33,688 nucleotides of DNA from an uncultured Clostridia bacterium (GTDB lineage: Bacteria > Bacillota > Clostridia > TANB77 > CAG-508): positions 1 to 33,688 of the forward strand of contig CANQYZ010000018.1 of NCBI GenBank assembly GCA_947628215.1, given 5' to 3'. A model generated the notes under the pieces. The model was not told the DNA's origin, did not search any database, and saw only the letters and a list, made by a program, of their open reading frames with translations. Positions 1-8,740 of this stretch are shown here, piece after piece (position 1 is the stretch's first letter; each line of letters opens with the position of its first letter). Both the position numbers and the translations under genes were made by a program.

Positions 1-132
1 AACATCTTCATTTGCCAACATATTTCCACATATATTTTTAACTACAACTGACAAATAATTGCTATATTCATTTATAACTTTTTCCATATTTATTTCATTA
101 TTTATTTTTAGTTCGCTAATTTTTTCATTCAA
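1..132 (-). CDS. RNA polymerase sigma-70 family protein, N-terminal fragment (partial)
   Basis: Only the first 44 codons are in the window; the gene runs off the left edge. The stretch MEKVINEYSNYLSVVVKNI followed by CGNMLANEDV resembles region 2.1 of ECF-type sigma factors, in which a helix of the form 'xxYxxYLxxIxxxI' is followed by an 'xxxDAEDV'-like segment. I chose TTG at 132, which has AAGGAG about 12 bases upstream; an internal ATG 17 codons later is the alternative. The assignment rests on a short segment and is moderate. Without the rest, neither the sigma group nor an anti-sigma partner can be stated. Confidence 0.5.
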   Translation of the reverse strand, partial: MNEKISELKINNEINMEKVINEYSNYLSVVVKNICGNMLANEDV

Positions 133-210
133 TTTAGTCTAAATCTCCTTACTTGAACATTTCACTTACATATTACTAAATTTTCAAAAAAGGTTACAAT
201 ATAAAATAAA

Positions 211-244
211 AAAGTATAGAAATTATTTTTCATTCCTACACTTT
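211..244 (-). terminator. probable intrinsic terminator after the GNAT gene
   Basis: Inverted repeat AAAGTATAG / CTACACTTT with one mismatch. It is followed on the minus strand by a T-rich run, just past the stop codon of the acetyltransferase gene. Confidence 0.5.
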
Positions 245-270
245 TACGCATAAACTTGTAATTTAAATAA

Positions 271-675
271 TCATTTATACACTAAAACTTCTGGAAAACA
301 AGTAATATTGTATTCCTTACATTTTTTGCACTCTTTATCTATTAAATCAGTATGATCAAGAACAAATCCATTTTTTTCAAAAAAATATCTAACTTTAGAA
401 ATTACATATATTGGTCTTTCTAACTTTTCTATTACTTTCTCTAATAATAACTTTCCATATCCTTTATTTCTATATTCCTTATCTATTGCTATTGCTTCTA
501 TAAAATTTTTATCTTTATAGATTGAGAAAGAAATTGCTCCTATAATATTATTATCTTTTATCAAAGCAAATGATTTTACATCTATTCCAAAATATCCTTT
601 ATTTTCATCAAATTCTAATCCATTTTTTGAATAAAACTTAATTAAAGTTTGATTATCATATTTTACTATTTCCAT
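271..675 (-). CDS. GNAT-family N-acetyltransferase
   Basis: 134 residues with the GNAT fold order. A beta-strand region with 'FALIKDNNIIGAISF' is followed by the acetyl-CoA loop 'IAIDKEYRNKGYGKLLLEKV' (about residues 68-87), which carries the Q/RxxGxG/A signature as RNKGYG. The C-terminal part, 'YFFEKNGFVLDH', is the usual strand 5-6 region. A tail with cysteines (CKKC and one more C) may bind metal or be structural. The ATG at 675 has AGGAG at the proper distance. The substrate cannot be read from the sequence. It sits downstream of the DUF2185-like gene and probably shares its transcript. Confidence 0.8.
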   Translation of the reverse strand: MEIVKYDNQTLIKFYSKNGLEFDENKGYFGIDVKSFALIKDNNIIGAISFSIYKDKNFIEAIAIDKEYRNKGYGKLLLEKVIEKLERPIYVISKVRYFFEKNGFVLDHTDLIDKECKKCKEYNITCFPEVLVYK

Positions 676-697
676 ATGTTCTCCTACAAATTATAAA

Positions 698-1078
698 TTA
701 TATATTTTGCTTGTCAACAAATATAGGTTTAGAGCCATCATCTATTTCAAAATCTGTATGATTAATTCTAATATAAACACTTCCTACTTTTGATTTTAAA
801 TATGGAATAATATCTCTATCGTAATTACAAATTGTATTGATAGCAAATATATGATGATTATTAGGATTGTTATTATATTCGTCATCTTCATTTCCAGCCA
901 TAAATCTCCATCCACTATCAGGTCTTCCCTCATCAGGCTTTTCTCTATACATATAACCAACCTTAAAACCATCTTTAGTAATTTTATCTGATACTATACA
1001 TCCTTCTCCATTAGGTTCATTCCAATCAATTAGTTTTTCAATTTTTATTTTTATAAAATCATTTTTTAATTCTTCCAT
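698..1078 (-). CDS. DUF2185/Imm33-like immunity-type protein
   Basis: 126 residues. The segment 'GCIVSDKITKDGFKVGYMYR' with 'DSGWRFMAGNEDDEY' matches the compact domain found in DUF2185 (immunity protein Imm33-like) proteins. In that family a 'vSD.i...G.kvgymyRe....sGWrf..Gded.eY' pattern is typical. Known members often occur with toxin or immunity genes, but no partner toxin is visible here. The start at 1078 is set by GGAGG six to eight bases upstream. Its biochemical role is unknown. Confidence 0.65.
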   Translation of the reverse strand: MEELKNDFIKIKIEKLIDWNEPNGEGCIVSDKITKDGFKVGYMYREKPDEGRPDSGWRFMAGNEDDEYNNNPNNHHIFAINTICNYDRDIIPYLKSKVGSVYIRINHTDFEIDDGSKPIFVDKQNI

Positions 1079-1121
1079 AAGTTACCTCCGACATAATTCC
1101 TCACATAAATTTTAGTTTATA

Positions 1122-1364
1122 TCATCTAAATTTTCCACCTTCTATTATTAATATAGCAATACCACCTATATAATACGCTAAAATAACAGATACTACTAGT
1201 GCAACTAAAATTTTTATTATAACTATCATATTTCTTTTATATTCTTGTTCTATGCTCATATCTTTTTGTTTTTTTCTTTTTCTTTTTTCAAACATAAATA
1301 TAAGAAAACTCTGAAATAAAAAAGTTAGTATTAATACAATTGCTGGATATAATACTAAGTCCAT
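1122..1364 (-). CDS. small two-helix membrane protein
   Basis: About 80 residues with two hydrophobic segments, 'YPAIVLILTFLFQSFLIFMF' near the start and 'IVIIKILVALVVSVILAYYI' near the end. A basic loop 'EKRKRKKQKDM' between them should be cytosolic. I chose the ATG at 1364 because GGAGG lies seven bases upstream; an ATG five codons further upstream overlaps that ribosome binding site. No family is recognised. It starts 18 bases after the upstream MmcQ/EVE gene and is probably cotranscribed with it. Confidence 0.6.
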   Translation of the reverse strand: MDLVLYPAIVLILTFLFQSFLIFMFEKRKRKKQKDMSIEQEYKRNMIVIIKILVALVVSVILAYYIGGIAILIIEGGKFR

Positions 1365-1382
1365 TATTATTTCCTCCATAAT

Positions 1383-2429
1383 TTATTTTTCAATTTTATT
1401 TATATATTCACTTAAAGGTAATGGCATATATCTTGGTCCTCTAACTGCATTTATACCAAACTCTTTTAACTTTTCAAATGATAACTTCCCTTTTTCATAT
1501 CTTTTGATTAAATTTATTCTCATAACTCTTTTTATCTTAAGTCTATTTTCTTTATATTCATACGGAATATTTACTTCTACTACTTTAAATTTATACATAA
1601 TTGATGAATAAGGACTTGCAACATATAAATAAACAATATCATCTACTTTAATATCTGTACTTTGTTTCCATCTAATTATATTACTTTCTTTTAATGCTTT
1701 TTCTATATCAAAATATTTTGGATTTGCTGGAACTATCCATTCATTTTTAGCATTATTTTTATTTACTACTGTATATGAATAACTTTTATCAATTAATTCC
1801 ATTATTCTTTCATCTGGTACAGTATCATCTAATATAATTGTAATCCAGCTTTTCTTGTTCATATGATATGCTGGATAAAATCCTTTTTGTTTTAGCAAAT
1901 CTTCTATTTCATTTTTTTCTAATTTTATATCAATTACTTCAACTTCCCTGCTTAAGCTTTCACCTAATTTGCTCTTATCAATATTCATTATTATTCCATA
2001 CCATTTTCTGCTATCTTTGTTTCTAAAAGTAGCATATCCCGAAAACTTTTCCCATTCAAATTCTGGCTCATCTCCATATTTTTCATTTATTGCTTTTGCT
2101 ATTCTATTTGATTGATTGTATATAAAATCTTCTTTAGTAAAGCAATTATTCTTAATATCTTTTAACAAATTATTAAATTCATCTCTTACTTGTCCTACAA
2201 AAGATCCTATATTATCTTCTATACGAAAATTAGTATATTCATCTCCAAAAGATAAATCATAAACTTTACCTTTTACTTTTCCGTTATCTATTTCAACATC
2301 TATTCTAAAAGAATCATTCATAATGTTTTTTGAGTATTTATATAAAGATTTTTCTTTTTTAAATCCATATTTTAATATTTTATTTAAATCGATTTTTGTT
2401 TTTTTAAATATTTCTTCTTCAATAGTCAT
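1383..2429 (-). CDS. MmcQ/YjbR-family protein fused to an EVE domain
   Basis: 348 residues with three parts. The first ~90 residues are unassigned. Residues about 95-220 carry the MmcQ/YjbR-like DNA-binding fold, with 'WEKFSGYATFRNKDSRKWYG' and 'GFYPAYHMNKKSWITIILDD' as its hallmarks. Residues about 235-345 form an EVE domain: 'WIVPANPKYFDIEKAL', then 'WKQSTDIKVDDIVYLYVA' and 'YSSIMYKFKV'. EVE domains are related to PUA/YTH domains and bind modified bases in nucleic acids, often in defence or modification contexts. This pairing is common in Bacillota; its physiological role is unknown. It contains no in-frame CGG. Confidence 0.8.
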   Translation of the reverse strand: MTIEEEIFKKTKIDLNKILKYGFKKEKSLYKYSKNIMNDSFRIDVEIDNGKVKGKVYDLSFGDEYTNFRIEDNIGSFVGQVRDEFNNLLKDIKNNCFTKEDFIYNQSNRIAKAINEKYGDEPEFEWEKFSGYATFRNKDSRKWYGIIMNIDKSKLGESLSREVEVIDIKLEKNEIEDLLKQKGFYPAYHMNKKSWITIILDDTVPDERIMELIDKSYSYTVVNKNNAKNEWIVPANPKYFDIEKALKESNIIRWKQSTDIKVDDIVYLYVASPYSSIMYKFKVVEVNIPYEYKENRLKIKRVMRINLIKRYEKGKLSFEKLKEFGINAVRGPRYMPLPLSEYINKIEK

Positions 2430-2494
2430 TTTTTATTTCTCCTACAAATTAACTGTCTAAAATATATCATAAAATACGCTTGCTTTCAATTTTA

Positions 2495-2532
2495 AAAGAC
2501 ACATCTATTGCTTTTAAAATAGAAGTGTCTTT
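2495..2532 (-). terminator. intrinsic terminator after the macro-domain gene
   Basis: A 15-bp arm pair (AAAGACACATCTATT / AATAGAAGTGTCTTT, one mismatch) lies just after the recoded stop codon at 2543-2545. Its position supports that reading of the gene's 3' end. Confidence 0.65.
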
Positions 2533-2542
2533 ATATAATCTT

Positions 2543-3052
2543 TTATTTTAATGTATCAAAATATTTTTTATAACAATCGTATTCAAAATCTCTAAAACAT
2601 ACAAGAAAAATCTTATCAAAATCTTCACTATATTTTACAGAAATATCTATAGAAACTTTAGCACTTATCTCAATTGGAACTCCATATATTCCGTGCACCA
2701 AGGCAAGGAAATGCTATTGTTTTTATATTATTTTCTTTTGCAAGTTTAAATGAATTTTCGTAGCAATTTTTAAGAAGTTCTTCTTTATTATTTACTCTAT
2801 TATCAAACCACATTGGTGCAACTGTATGAATAATATACTTAGCGCTCAAATTAAATCCTGGTGTAATTTTTGCTTCTCCGAGTATTACATCCATTTAATT
2901 TTCTGCAAGCTTCATCTAGCTTTTTGCCGGCTTTTATATGTATTGCTCCGGTCTACTCCTCCACCACCAATTAGCTCATTATTTGCAGCATTTACTATTG
3001 CATCTACATTTAGCTTAGTAATATCACATTGCACTATTTCTATATTTTTCAC
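2543..3052 (-). CDS. macro-domain ADP-ribose hydrolase/deacetylase, with three CGGA recoding sites
   Basis: 168 residues when three CGGA quadruplets are each read as glycine (G35, G58, G120). The restored protein is a complete macro domain: '[19 protein letters not shown]' (ADP-ribose-binding Asp and Asn), 'IGGGGVDGAIH' (diphosphate loop), '[11 protein letters not shown]', 'KYIIHTVAP' and '[16 protein letters not shown]' (second binding loop). Such proteins hydrolyse O-acetyl-ADP-ribose or remove ADP-ribose from macromolecules. The start is GTG at 3052 with AGGAG upstream. Read in triplets only, the gene falls into four fragments in different frames. A terminator follows the restored stop. 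It lies directly downstream of the 3074-3871 membrane gene. Confidence 0.88.
2690..2693 (-). other. CGGA +1 recoding site 3 in the macro-domain gene
   Basis: GCA-CGGA-ATA gives A-G-I in 'CLGAGIYG', the second ADP-ribose-binding loop, residue G120. Confidence 0.88.
2877..2880 (-). other. CGGA +1 recoding site 2 in the macro-domain gene
   Basis: ACT-CGGA-GAA gives T-G-E in 'CNTGEAKIT', residue G58, the conserved tGeA motif. Confidence 0.88.
2947..2950 (-). other. CGGA +1 recoding site 1 in the macro-domain gene
   Basis: GAC-CGGA-GCA gives D-G-A in 'GGGGVDGAIH', residue G35. A nearby GCC-GGC in the restored frame is not an in-frame CGG and causes no shift. Confidence 0.88.
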
Positions 3053-3073
3053 AAAATTTTCTCCTATATATTT

Positions 3074-3871
3074 TTACTCTATTTTTTTAGGAATAAAGTT
3101 CTTAACAAAGTTACTTTTGTTTTTATCCCTATTTTTAATGTATATATATCCTAATGTACAAAATACTGTAGCTCCAATTAAGTTTACAAGTAAATCTTTC
3201 ATAGTATCATTTAATCCGATATCTAAATATCCATTTTCTACGATTACCCTATCTCCATCTTTTGTTATCATCTCAGACTTTACAATATCTTTTACTACAA
3301 TTGGAACATTTTCTCCTTTTTCATTTAAAGCTACAGAAGAAACAGAAGTTATAATTCTATCTTTTTGCATATCAGTTCTTATAAATACATCTGCACCATA
3401 TTCAAAGAATTCCCAGCAAACTCCTACTGTCATTGAAAAGCAAAATGCAACAAGAGCAACATAAACTGGACTTAATTTTATATTTTTACTATTTTGATTT
3501 AATAGATCGATTAGAGCAAATCCTACACCTGCACATAAAAATCCGTTTAGAGTATGTAACATTGTATCCCAATATGGAATTACTTTATAGAAATTATTTA
3601 TTTCTCCAAGTATCTCAGCTGAGAAAATAAATAAATATACTATTGTTTCTAATGCTGTTGGAAGTTCTATTTTAAATTTTTCTTTTATAAGTGTTGGTAT
3701 TGTAAATAACACTAATGATAATATACAAAGAAATGTATTTGCATAATTTCCGTGAATTGCTTCAAATACCGCACATATAATAACTAAAAGTCTTAATATT
3801 AAATATATTGCAATTGAACTTTTTTTAGTCTCTTTATATTTTTCTTTCATCATTTTATAAAAGTTTCTCAT
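3074..3871 (-). CDS. multi-pass membrane protein, YjdF/DUF2238-like
   Basis: 265 residues with about seven hydrophobic segments spread over residues 20-170 and 225-250. The motif 'PYWDTMLHTLNGFLCAGVGFAL' and the acidic 'VCWEFFEYGADVF' resemble YjdF/DUF2238-type membrane proteins, which have conserved D, H and WE.FE residues in helices. A soluble loop of about 50 residues precedes the last helix. The start at 3871 has a strong GGGGGAG site. Function unknown. It lies 21 bases upstream of the macro-domain gene, so the two are probably cotranscribed. Confidence 0.65.
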   Translation of the reverse strand: MRNFYKMMKEKYKETKKSSIAIYLILRLLVIICAVFEAIHGNYANTFLCILSLVLFTIPTLIKEKFKIELPTALETIVYLFIFSAEILGEINNFYKVIPYWDTMLHTLNGFLCAGVGFALIDLLNQNSKNIKLSPVYVALVAFCFSMTVGVCWEFFEYGADVFIRTDMQKDRIITSVSSVALNEKGENVPIVVKDIVKSEMITKDGDRVIVENGYLDIGLNDTMKDLLVNLIGATVFCTLGYIYIKNRDKNKSNFVKNFIPKKIE

Positions 3872-3998
3872 CTCTTGCTCCCCCTTTTTGATTTTTAGTA
3901 TATCAAAAATATTTTTTTAATCAATAACGTATTTATATTACATTTTATTAATATTTTTTATTTCAAAAAATCTTGCCAATTTACAATATATATTTTCT

Positions 3999-4442
3999 TT
4001 AATTTTCACCATTATATTTCTTTAAAAAATCTTCAAGATTACTTTCATTTTCAAATATTTCTTCAAAAATATTATACAAAGTATCTGTTGCTTCATATTC
4101 TCCTATTGCATAACACTTTTTTCCAAGTCCATATGCTATACCAGACTCTATATGAGCAGCTTTTCCGGCAGGTAAAACAAGTAATAAATTCTTTGAGCTT
4201 TTTTCTCCTTCTAAGTCATTATGAAATAAATTTAAAACAACATCACTTTTAAGTCCAAGCTTTTCAAATTCTTGTTGTCTTTCTTCAGGAGTTTGATCTT
4301 TATTGCCATATCCCCACTCATCTTCATTTTTTAAAAAGCAATAATATGAAATATTATATTTATCAAATAAATCACATATTTTTAATATATTTTCTTTATT
4401 TCTAGCTCTTCCAGCTATAAAAAATTCATATGTTTTTTCCAT
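3999..4442 (-). CDS. nucleoside 2-deoxyribosyltransferase-like protein
   Basis: 147 residues of the Rossmann-like deoxyribosyltransferase fold. It starts with 'YEFFIAGRARNKENI'. The second half has 'DVVLNLFHND' and then 'LLLVLPAGKAAHIESGIAYGLGKKCYAIG', which matches the family's 'vlpgG.sa..E.G.A.alGk.v' active-site region; the nucleophile-type Glu would be in HIESG. Related proteins cleave or transfer the N-glycosidic bond of deoxynucleosides, and some nucleotide-signalling proteins share the fold. The exact substrate is uncertain. It starts 23 bases after the exporter gene's stop and may belong to that transcript. Confidence 0.6.
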   Translation of the reverse strand: MEKTYEFFIAGRARNKENILKICDLFDKYNISYYCFLKNEDEWGYGNKDQTPEERQQEFEKLGLKSDVVLNLFHNDLEGEKSSKNLLLVLPAGKAAHIESGIAYGLGKKCYAIGEYEATDTLYNIFEEIFENESNLEDFLKKYNGEN

Positions 4443-4465
4443 TTATTTTTTCCTTTTTATTTAAA

Positions 4466-6341
4466 TTATTCAAGTTCAAAAGCACCAGTATAAAGTCTAT
4501 AGTATTGTCCTTTTTGATTAATTAAATCTTCATGATTTCCTCTTTCAATAATTCTTCCTTGCTCTAAAACCATAATAGCTTTTGCATTTTTTACAGTAGA
4601 TAATCTATGAGCAATTACAAAAACAGTTCTGCCTTCCATAAGTTTATCCATACCATCTTGTACTATCTTTTCTGTTCTTGTATCAATACTTGATGTTGCT
4701 TCATCTAGTATCATTACTGGTGGATCTATTAAAGCACATCTTGCTATTGCTAAAAGTTGTCTTTGTCCTTGAGATAGACTTGCTCCATCTCCTGAAAGTT
4801 CTGTATCATATCCGTTTGGAAGTCTTGAGATAAATCCGTGAGCATTTGCAAGTTTTGCAGCCTCTATTACTTCTTCATCTGTAGCATCTTGTCTTCCATA
4901 TTTAATATTATCTTTTATAGTTCCAGTAAATAAGTTTGTATCTTGAAGTACCATTCCAAGTGAAAGTCTTAAGTCATCCTTTTTTATTTTCTTTATGTCT
5001 ATTCCATCATATACAATTTTTCCATCTTTAATATCATAAAAACGATTTAATAAGTTTGTAATTGTAGTCTTTCCAGCTCCTGTTGCACCAACAAAAGCAA
5101 TCTTTTGACCGAGGCTTTGCATATAAACTTATATCATGAAGTACTGTTTTATTTTCTTCATATCCAAAATCTACATTATCAAATTCAATATATCCTTCAA
5201 GATTTATGTATTCAATACTTCCATCTTTATGAGGATATTTCCAAGCCCAATGTTTTGTTCTTTCTTTTGTCTCAACTAGCTTTCCATTTTCTTCTTTAAC
5301 ATTTACTAAAGTAACATATCCATCATCTTTTTCAGGCTCTTCATCCATAAACTCAAATATTCTCTTAGCTCCTGCTATTGCCATAACTATAGAATTTAAT
5401 TGACGTGATATTTCATTTATTGGTCTTATAAAAGTCTTACTTAATTGTAAAAATGCTACAATTAACCCTACTGATACATTTCCTATCTTTTGCACTGCTA
5501 AAATACCGCCTACCATTGCAAGGACTGCATAAAGTGTATTTCCTAAGTTTCCATTAACTGGTCCTATGCAGTTTACATATTTATTTGCATTATATACATT
5601 TTGAGATAATTCTTCATTTAGCTCATCAAATCTTTTTTTAGCTCTATCTTCATAGCAAAATACTTTGACAACTTTTTGTCCGTTTATCATCTCTTCTATA
5701 TATCCATTTAATTTTCCAACTGATTCTTGTTGTTTTGCAAAATATTTACCACTTCTAGATGTCATAAATTTAGATGTTAGTAATATTATTCCTAAGAAAA
5801 GAATTACTACTAAAGTTAAATAAATATTTGTTACTACCATTGCTATAAATATAACTACTATAGTAGTTACAACAGAAAACATCTGTGGAATACTTTGTGA
5901 AATCATTTGACTTAGAGTATCTGTATCGTTTGTATAACGACTCATTATATCTCCGTGAGAATGTGTATCAAAATACTTTATTGGAAGTTTTTGCATTTTT
6001 ACAAACATTTCATCACGGATATCTTTTAAAGTTCCTTCTGAAACTTTTACCATAAGTCTACTAGATAAGAAGTTTGAAATAACTCCTACCATATAAATTG
6101 ATCCCATAGTAGCAACTGCCCTTGCTAAAAGTATGTAAGTAGGGTTAGTCTCTCCTACTAATGGAATTATATAATCATCTATTAAAGTTTGAAGATATAA
6201 ATTTGCTCCAACTGAAGATGCTGTACTTATAAGTAGGCAAAGAATAACAACAAATAATCTTAATTTATATTTTCTTGTAATATAACTTAAAGCTCTTCCT
6301 AAAACTGCAAAATCCATTTTAGGTCTTCTACTTTTATCCAT
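4466..6341 (-). CDS. ABC exporter half-transporter (TMD-NBD), with one CGGT recoding site
   Basis: 624 residues after recoding. The type I exporter membrane domain covers about residues 1-330, with 'DTHSHGDIMSRYTNDTDTLS' as the coupling region. The nucleotide-binding domain follows: Walker A 'GATGAGKTT', Q-loop 'VLQDTNLF', signature 'LSQGQRQLL', Walker B 'PVMILDEATSSID' and H-loop 'VIAHRLSTV'. A CGGT at codon 411 (G411, 'YAKPGQKIAFVG') lies ten residues before Walker A; read in triplets, the protein stops shortly after it and loses its ATPase. The gene overlaps the 6341-8068 partner by one base, so the two should form a heterodimer. The substrate (drug, lipid or peptide) is unknown. Confidence 0.93.
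5108..5111 (-). other. CGGT +1 recoding site in the ABC exporter
   Basis: CCT-CGGT-CAA gives P-G-Q in 'KPGQKIAFVG', the conserved strand before Walker A. This is one of two sites that end in T. Confidence 0.88.
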
Positions 6342-8068
6342 TATTCTTCCCCTCCTTTTACTTGTGATTCATATACTTCTTTATATATTGCATTTGATTT
6401 TATTAGTTCGTCATTAGTTCCTATTCCATCTATTTCTCCATTATCTAGTACTATTATTTTATCTGCATCTTCTATTGAAGAAATTCTTTGAGCAATTATT
6501 ATTTTTGTAGTATTTGGTATACTTTCTCTAAAGGCTTTTCGAATTAGGGAATCTGTTTTTGTATCTACAGCACTAGTAGAATCATCAAGAATAAGTATTT
6601 TTGGTTTCTTAATTAGAGCTCTTGCAATACAAAGTCTTTGCTTTTGTCCTCCAGATACATTAGTTCCACCTTGCTCTATATATGTATCATATCCGTCAGG
6701 AAATGTTTTTATAAATTCATCTGCTTGTGCAAGCTTACATGCATTTTCTATTTCTTCATCAGTTGCATCTTCTTTTCCCCATCTTAAGTTATCTTTAATA
6801 GTTCCAGAGAAAAGTTCATTTTTTTGAAGTACCATTGCAACATTATCTCTTAAAGATTCTATATCATAATCTCTAACATCAACTCCACCTACTAAAACTT
6901 TTCCACTTGTTACATCATAAAGTCTTGGAATAAGCTGAACTAAAGTAGATTTTGATGAACCAGTTCCACCAATAATTCCTATTGTTTCACCAGATTTAAT
7001 ATCTAGATTTATATTTTTTAAACATAATTTATTTTCATCATTTACATAACTAAAACTAACATTTTCAAATTTTATAGAACCATTTTTTACTTCTTTTATA
7101 GCATTTTCTTTATTAGTTAAATTACTTTTTTCATCTAAAAGTTCTACAATTCTTTCTCCAGATGCTCTAGATACCATAATTACAACTAATATCATTGAAA
7201 GCATCATAAGAGACATTAATATTTGCATTGTATAAGAAATTAAGCTTGTAAATTGTCCTGTTGTTAAGTTATTTGCAACAATTTCTTTTCCACCAAACCA
7301 TGAAATAAGTACGATTATAGTAGCAACAGTAAATTGCATTAATGGACTATTTAATGCAACTATTCTCTCTGCTCTTGAAAATTCTTTATATATAAGGTCA
7401 GAAGTTTTATAAAATTTTTCTATTTCTTCATCTTCTGTTACAAATGATTTTACAACTCTTACTCCTCTTACATTTTCTTGAACAGTACTATTTAATTTAT
7501 CATATATTTTCATTGTTCTTTCAAAAATTGGATGTGCTGTAGTTGCTATAAAATATAAACCAAGTCCTAAAAAAGGAACTGCAACTAAGAATATTAAAGC
7601 AAGTTTTACATTTATAAAAAATGCCATAACTAAAGAAAAAATAATCATAAGTGGAGCTCTAACTGCCATTCTAATTATCATTTGAAAAGCCATTTGAACA
7701 TTATTTATATCTGTTGTATGTCTTGTTATAATACTTGAAGTTGAAAATTTATCAATGTTTGAGAATGAAAAGTCTTGTACATTATAATAAATTTTTCTTC
7801 TTAGATTTTTTGCAAATCCAGCCGTTGCTTTAGCTGAATAATCCCCAGATTTTACACCTGTGTATATTGCAATAAAAGAACAGATTATAAGTAAAATTCC
7901 TATAAATACAATTGCTTTTATATCACCTTTGTTTATTCCATTATCAATTAAAAATGCCATTAAAAATGGTATTATTACATCAAATAAACATTCAATTCCA
8001 ACAAAAACCGGTGTAAGTATTGTTTCTTTTTTATATTCTCCGATATTTTGTGCTAATTTCTTTATCAT
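6341..8068 (-). CDS. ABC exporter half-transporter (TMD-NBD)
   Basis: 575 residues with five to six membrane helices over about residues 1-310, then an NBD. Walker A is 'GGTGSSKST', where the usual second glycine pair is GSS, a variant frequent in one half of heterodimeric Bacillota exporters. The Q-loop is 'VLQKNELF', the signature 'VSGGQKQRL' and Walker B 'PKILILDDSTSAVD'. Asp at the position of the catalytic Glu (DDS) marks this as the degenerate ATP site of a heterodimer, with 4466-6341 as the active partner (DEATS). It contains no in-frame CGG. The start is ATG 8068 with AGGA upstream. Confidence 0.93.
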   Translation of the reverse strand: MIKKLAQNIGEYKKETILTPVFVGIECLFDVIIPFLMAFLIDNGINKGDIKAIVFIGILLIICSFIAIYTGVKSGDYSAKATAGFAKNLRRKIYYNVQDFSFSNIDKFSTSSIITRHTTDINNVQMAFQMIIRMAVRAPLMIIFSLVMAFFINVKLALIFLVAVPFLGLGLYFIATTAHPIFERTMKIYDKLNSTVQENVRGVRVVKSFVTEDEEIEKFYKTSDLIYKEFSRAERIVALNSPLMQFTVATIIVLISWFGGKEIVANNLTTGQFTSLISYTMQILMSLMMLSMILVVIMVSRASGERIVELLDEKSNLTNKENAIKEVKNGSIKFENVSFSYVNDENKLCLKNINLDIKSGETIGIIGGTGSSKSTLVQLIPRLYDVTSGKVLVGGVDVRDYDIESLRDNVAMVLQKNELFSGTIKDNLRWGKEDATDEEIENACKLAQADEFIKTFPDGYDTYIEQGGTNVSGGQKQRLCIARALIKKPKILILDDSTSAVDTKTDSLIRKAFRESIPNTTKIIIAQRISSIEDADKIIVLDNGEIDGIGTNDELIKSNAIYKEVYESQVKGGEE

Positions 8069-8129
8069 TTTGTCCTCCTAAACCTTCCCCTTCTTGCAAA
8101 AATATTTACCTAAGTATAATATCAAAAAA

Positions 8130-8160
8130 GCAAGAATTTTTCAATATTATTCTTGCCTTT
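8130..8160 (-). terminator. intrinsic terminator upstream of the exporter operon
   Basis: GCAAGAAT / ATTCTTGC stem followed by a minus-strand T6 run. It ends the flavin reductase / cyclophilin-like transcript (9303-8177) before the exporter operon begins. Confidence 0.65.
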
Positions 8161-8176
8161 TAGCTTGCTAAAAAAA

Positions 8177-8740
8177 CTAATTTATTAATGAAAATGTTAT
8201 AGAAGTATTTCCTACTCCTAAAATTTCTTTTAATTCTTCTTTAGAAACTCCTTCTATTTTTCCAAGTCTTGTATAACTCCATGTATTTGAGTCATAAAAT
8301 ATAGTAACTTGATTTCCCATATAAAGCATTACATCACAAGCTTCTGTAGTAATATCTGTATCAGAAGTTTTAAGATTAAATCCTAAGTTTCCTACTTTTT
8401 CAAAACTTCCATAATCTTTTGCATTTACTACTATATCGCCTTGTTTTAGCTTTTCTACTAACTCTTTAGTAGCATCATTTTCATCTAACTTCATTATAAG
8501 TTCTTTTTCATTTACTATTAATTTTATTCTATCTATCATATTTTCTTCTATGCCTTCTGTTTCTATATTTTCAAAAGATAAATTTCTGGTATTTTCTGTT
8601 TGCATTTCTTTTTTTATTTCTTCTTTATCAGTTTCTTTTTTATTTTCTATATTTTTATCTTTTAATAAAAAAATACATATTCCTATACAAATAATTATTA
8701 TAAATAAAAATACAATTATATAAAAAATTTTATTTTTCAT
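8177..8740 (-). CDS. membrane-anchored cyclophilin-like domain protein
   Basis: 187 residues. An N-terminal hydrophobic anchor ('IFYIIVFLFIIIICIGICIF', residues 4-23) is followed by a charged Lys/Glu-rich linker and then a C-terminal cyclophilin-like barrel (about residues 68-187). Features of that domain are 'IKLIVNEKELIMKLDENDAT', 'DYGSFEKVGNLGFNL', 'DVMLYMGNQVTIFYDSNTW' and 'TRLGKIEGVS', as in the Cyclophil_like family. The function of this family is not established. It overlaps the flavin reductase stop codon by one base, so the two are translationally coupled. Confidence 0.75.
   Translation of the reverse strand: MKNKIFYIIVFLFIIIICIGICIFLLKDKNIENKKETDKEEIKKEMQTENTRNLSFENIETEGIEENMIDRIKLIVNEKELIMKLDENDATKELVEKLKQGDIVVNAKDYGSFEKVGNLGFNLKTSDTDITTEACDVMLYMGNQVTIFYDSNTWSYTRLGKIEGVSKEELKEILGVGNTSITFSLIN

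Noticed and set aside
1086..1090. CCG near 1088 and 28639 as further shift sites
   Set aside because: Both are in untranslated leaders, as CGGAGG ribosome binding sites for the DUF2185-like gene and polA.
2880..3052. Long plus-strand open frames opposite the macro-domain, polA, MacB-like and P-type ATPase genes
   Set aside because: No ribosome binding sites, no recognisable domains, and they lie opposite well-supported genes; AT-rich sequence makes such frames common.
5034..5111. CGG read as arginine or tryptophan by simple codon reassignment
   Set aside because: A three-base reassignment cannot restore the frame; every site needs four bases per residue.
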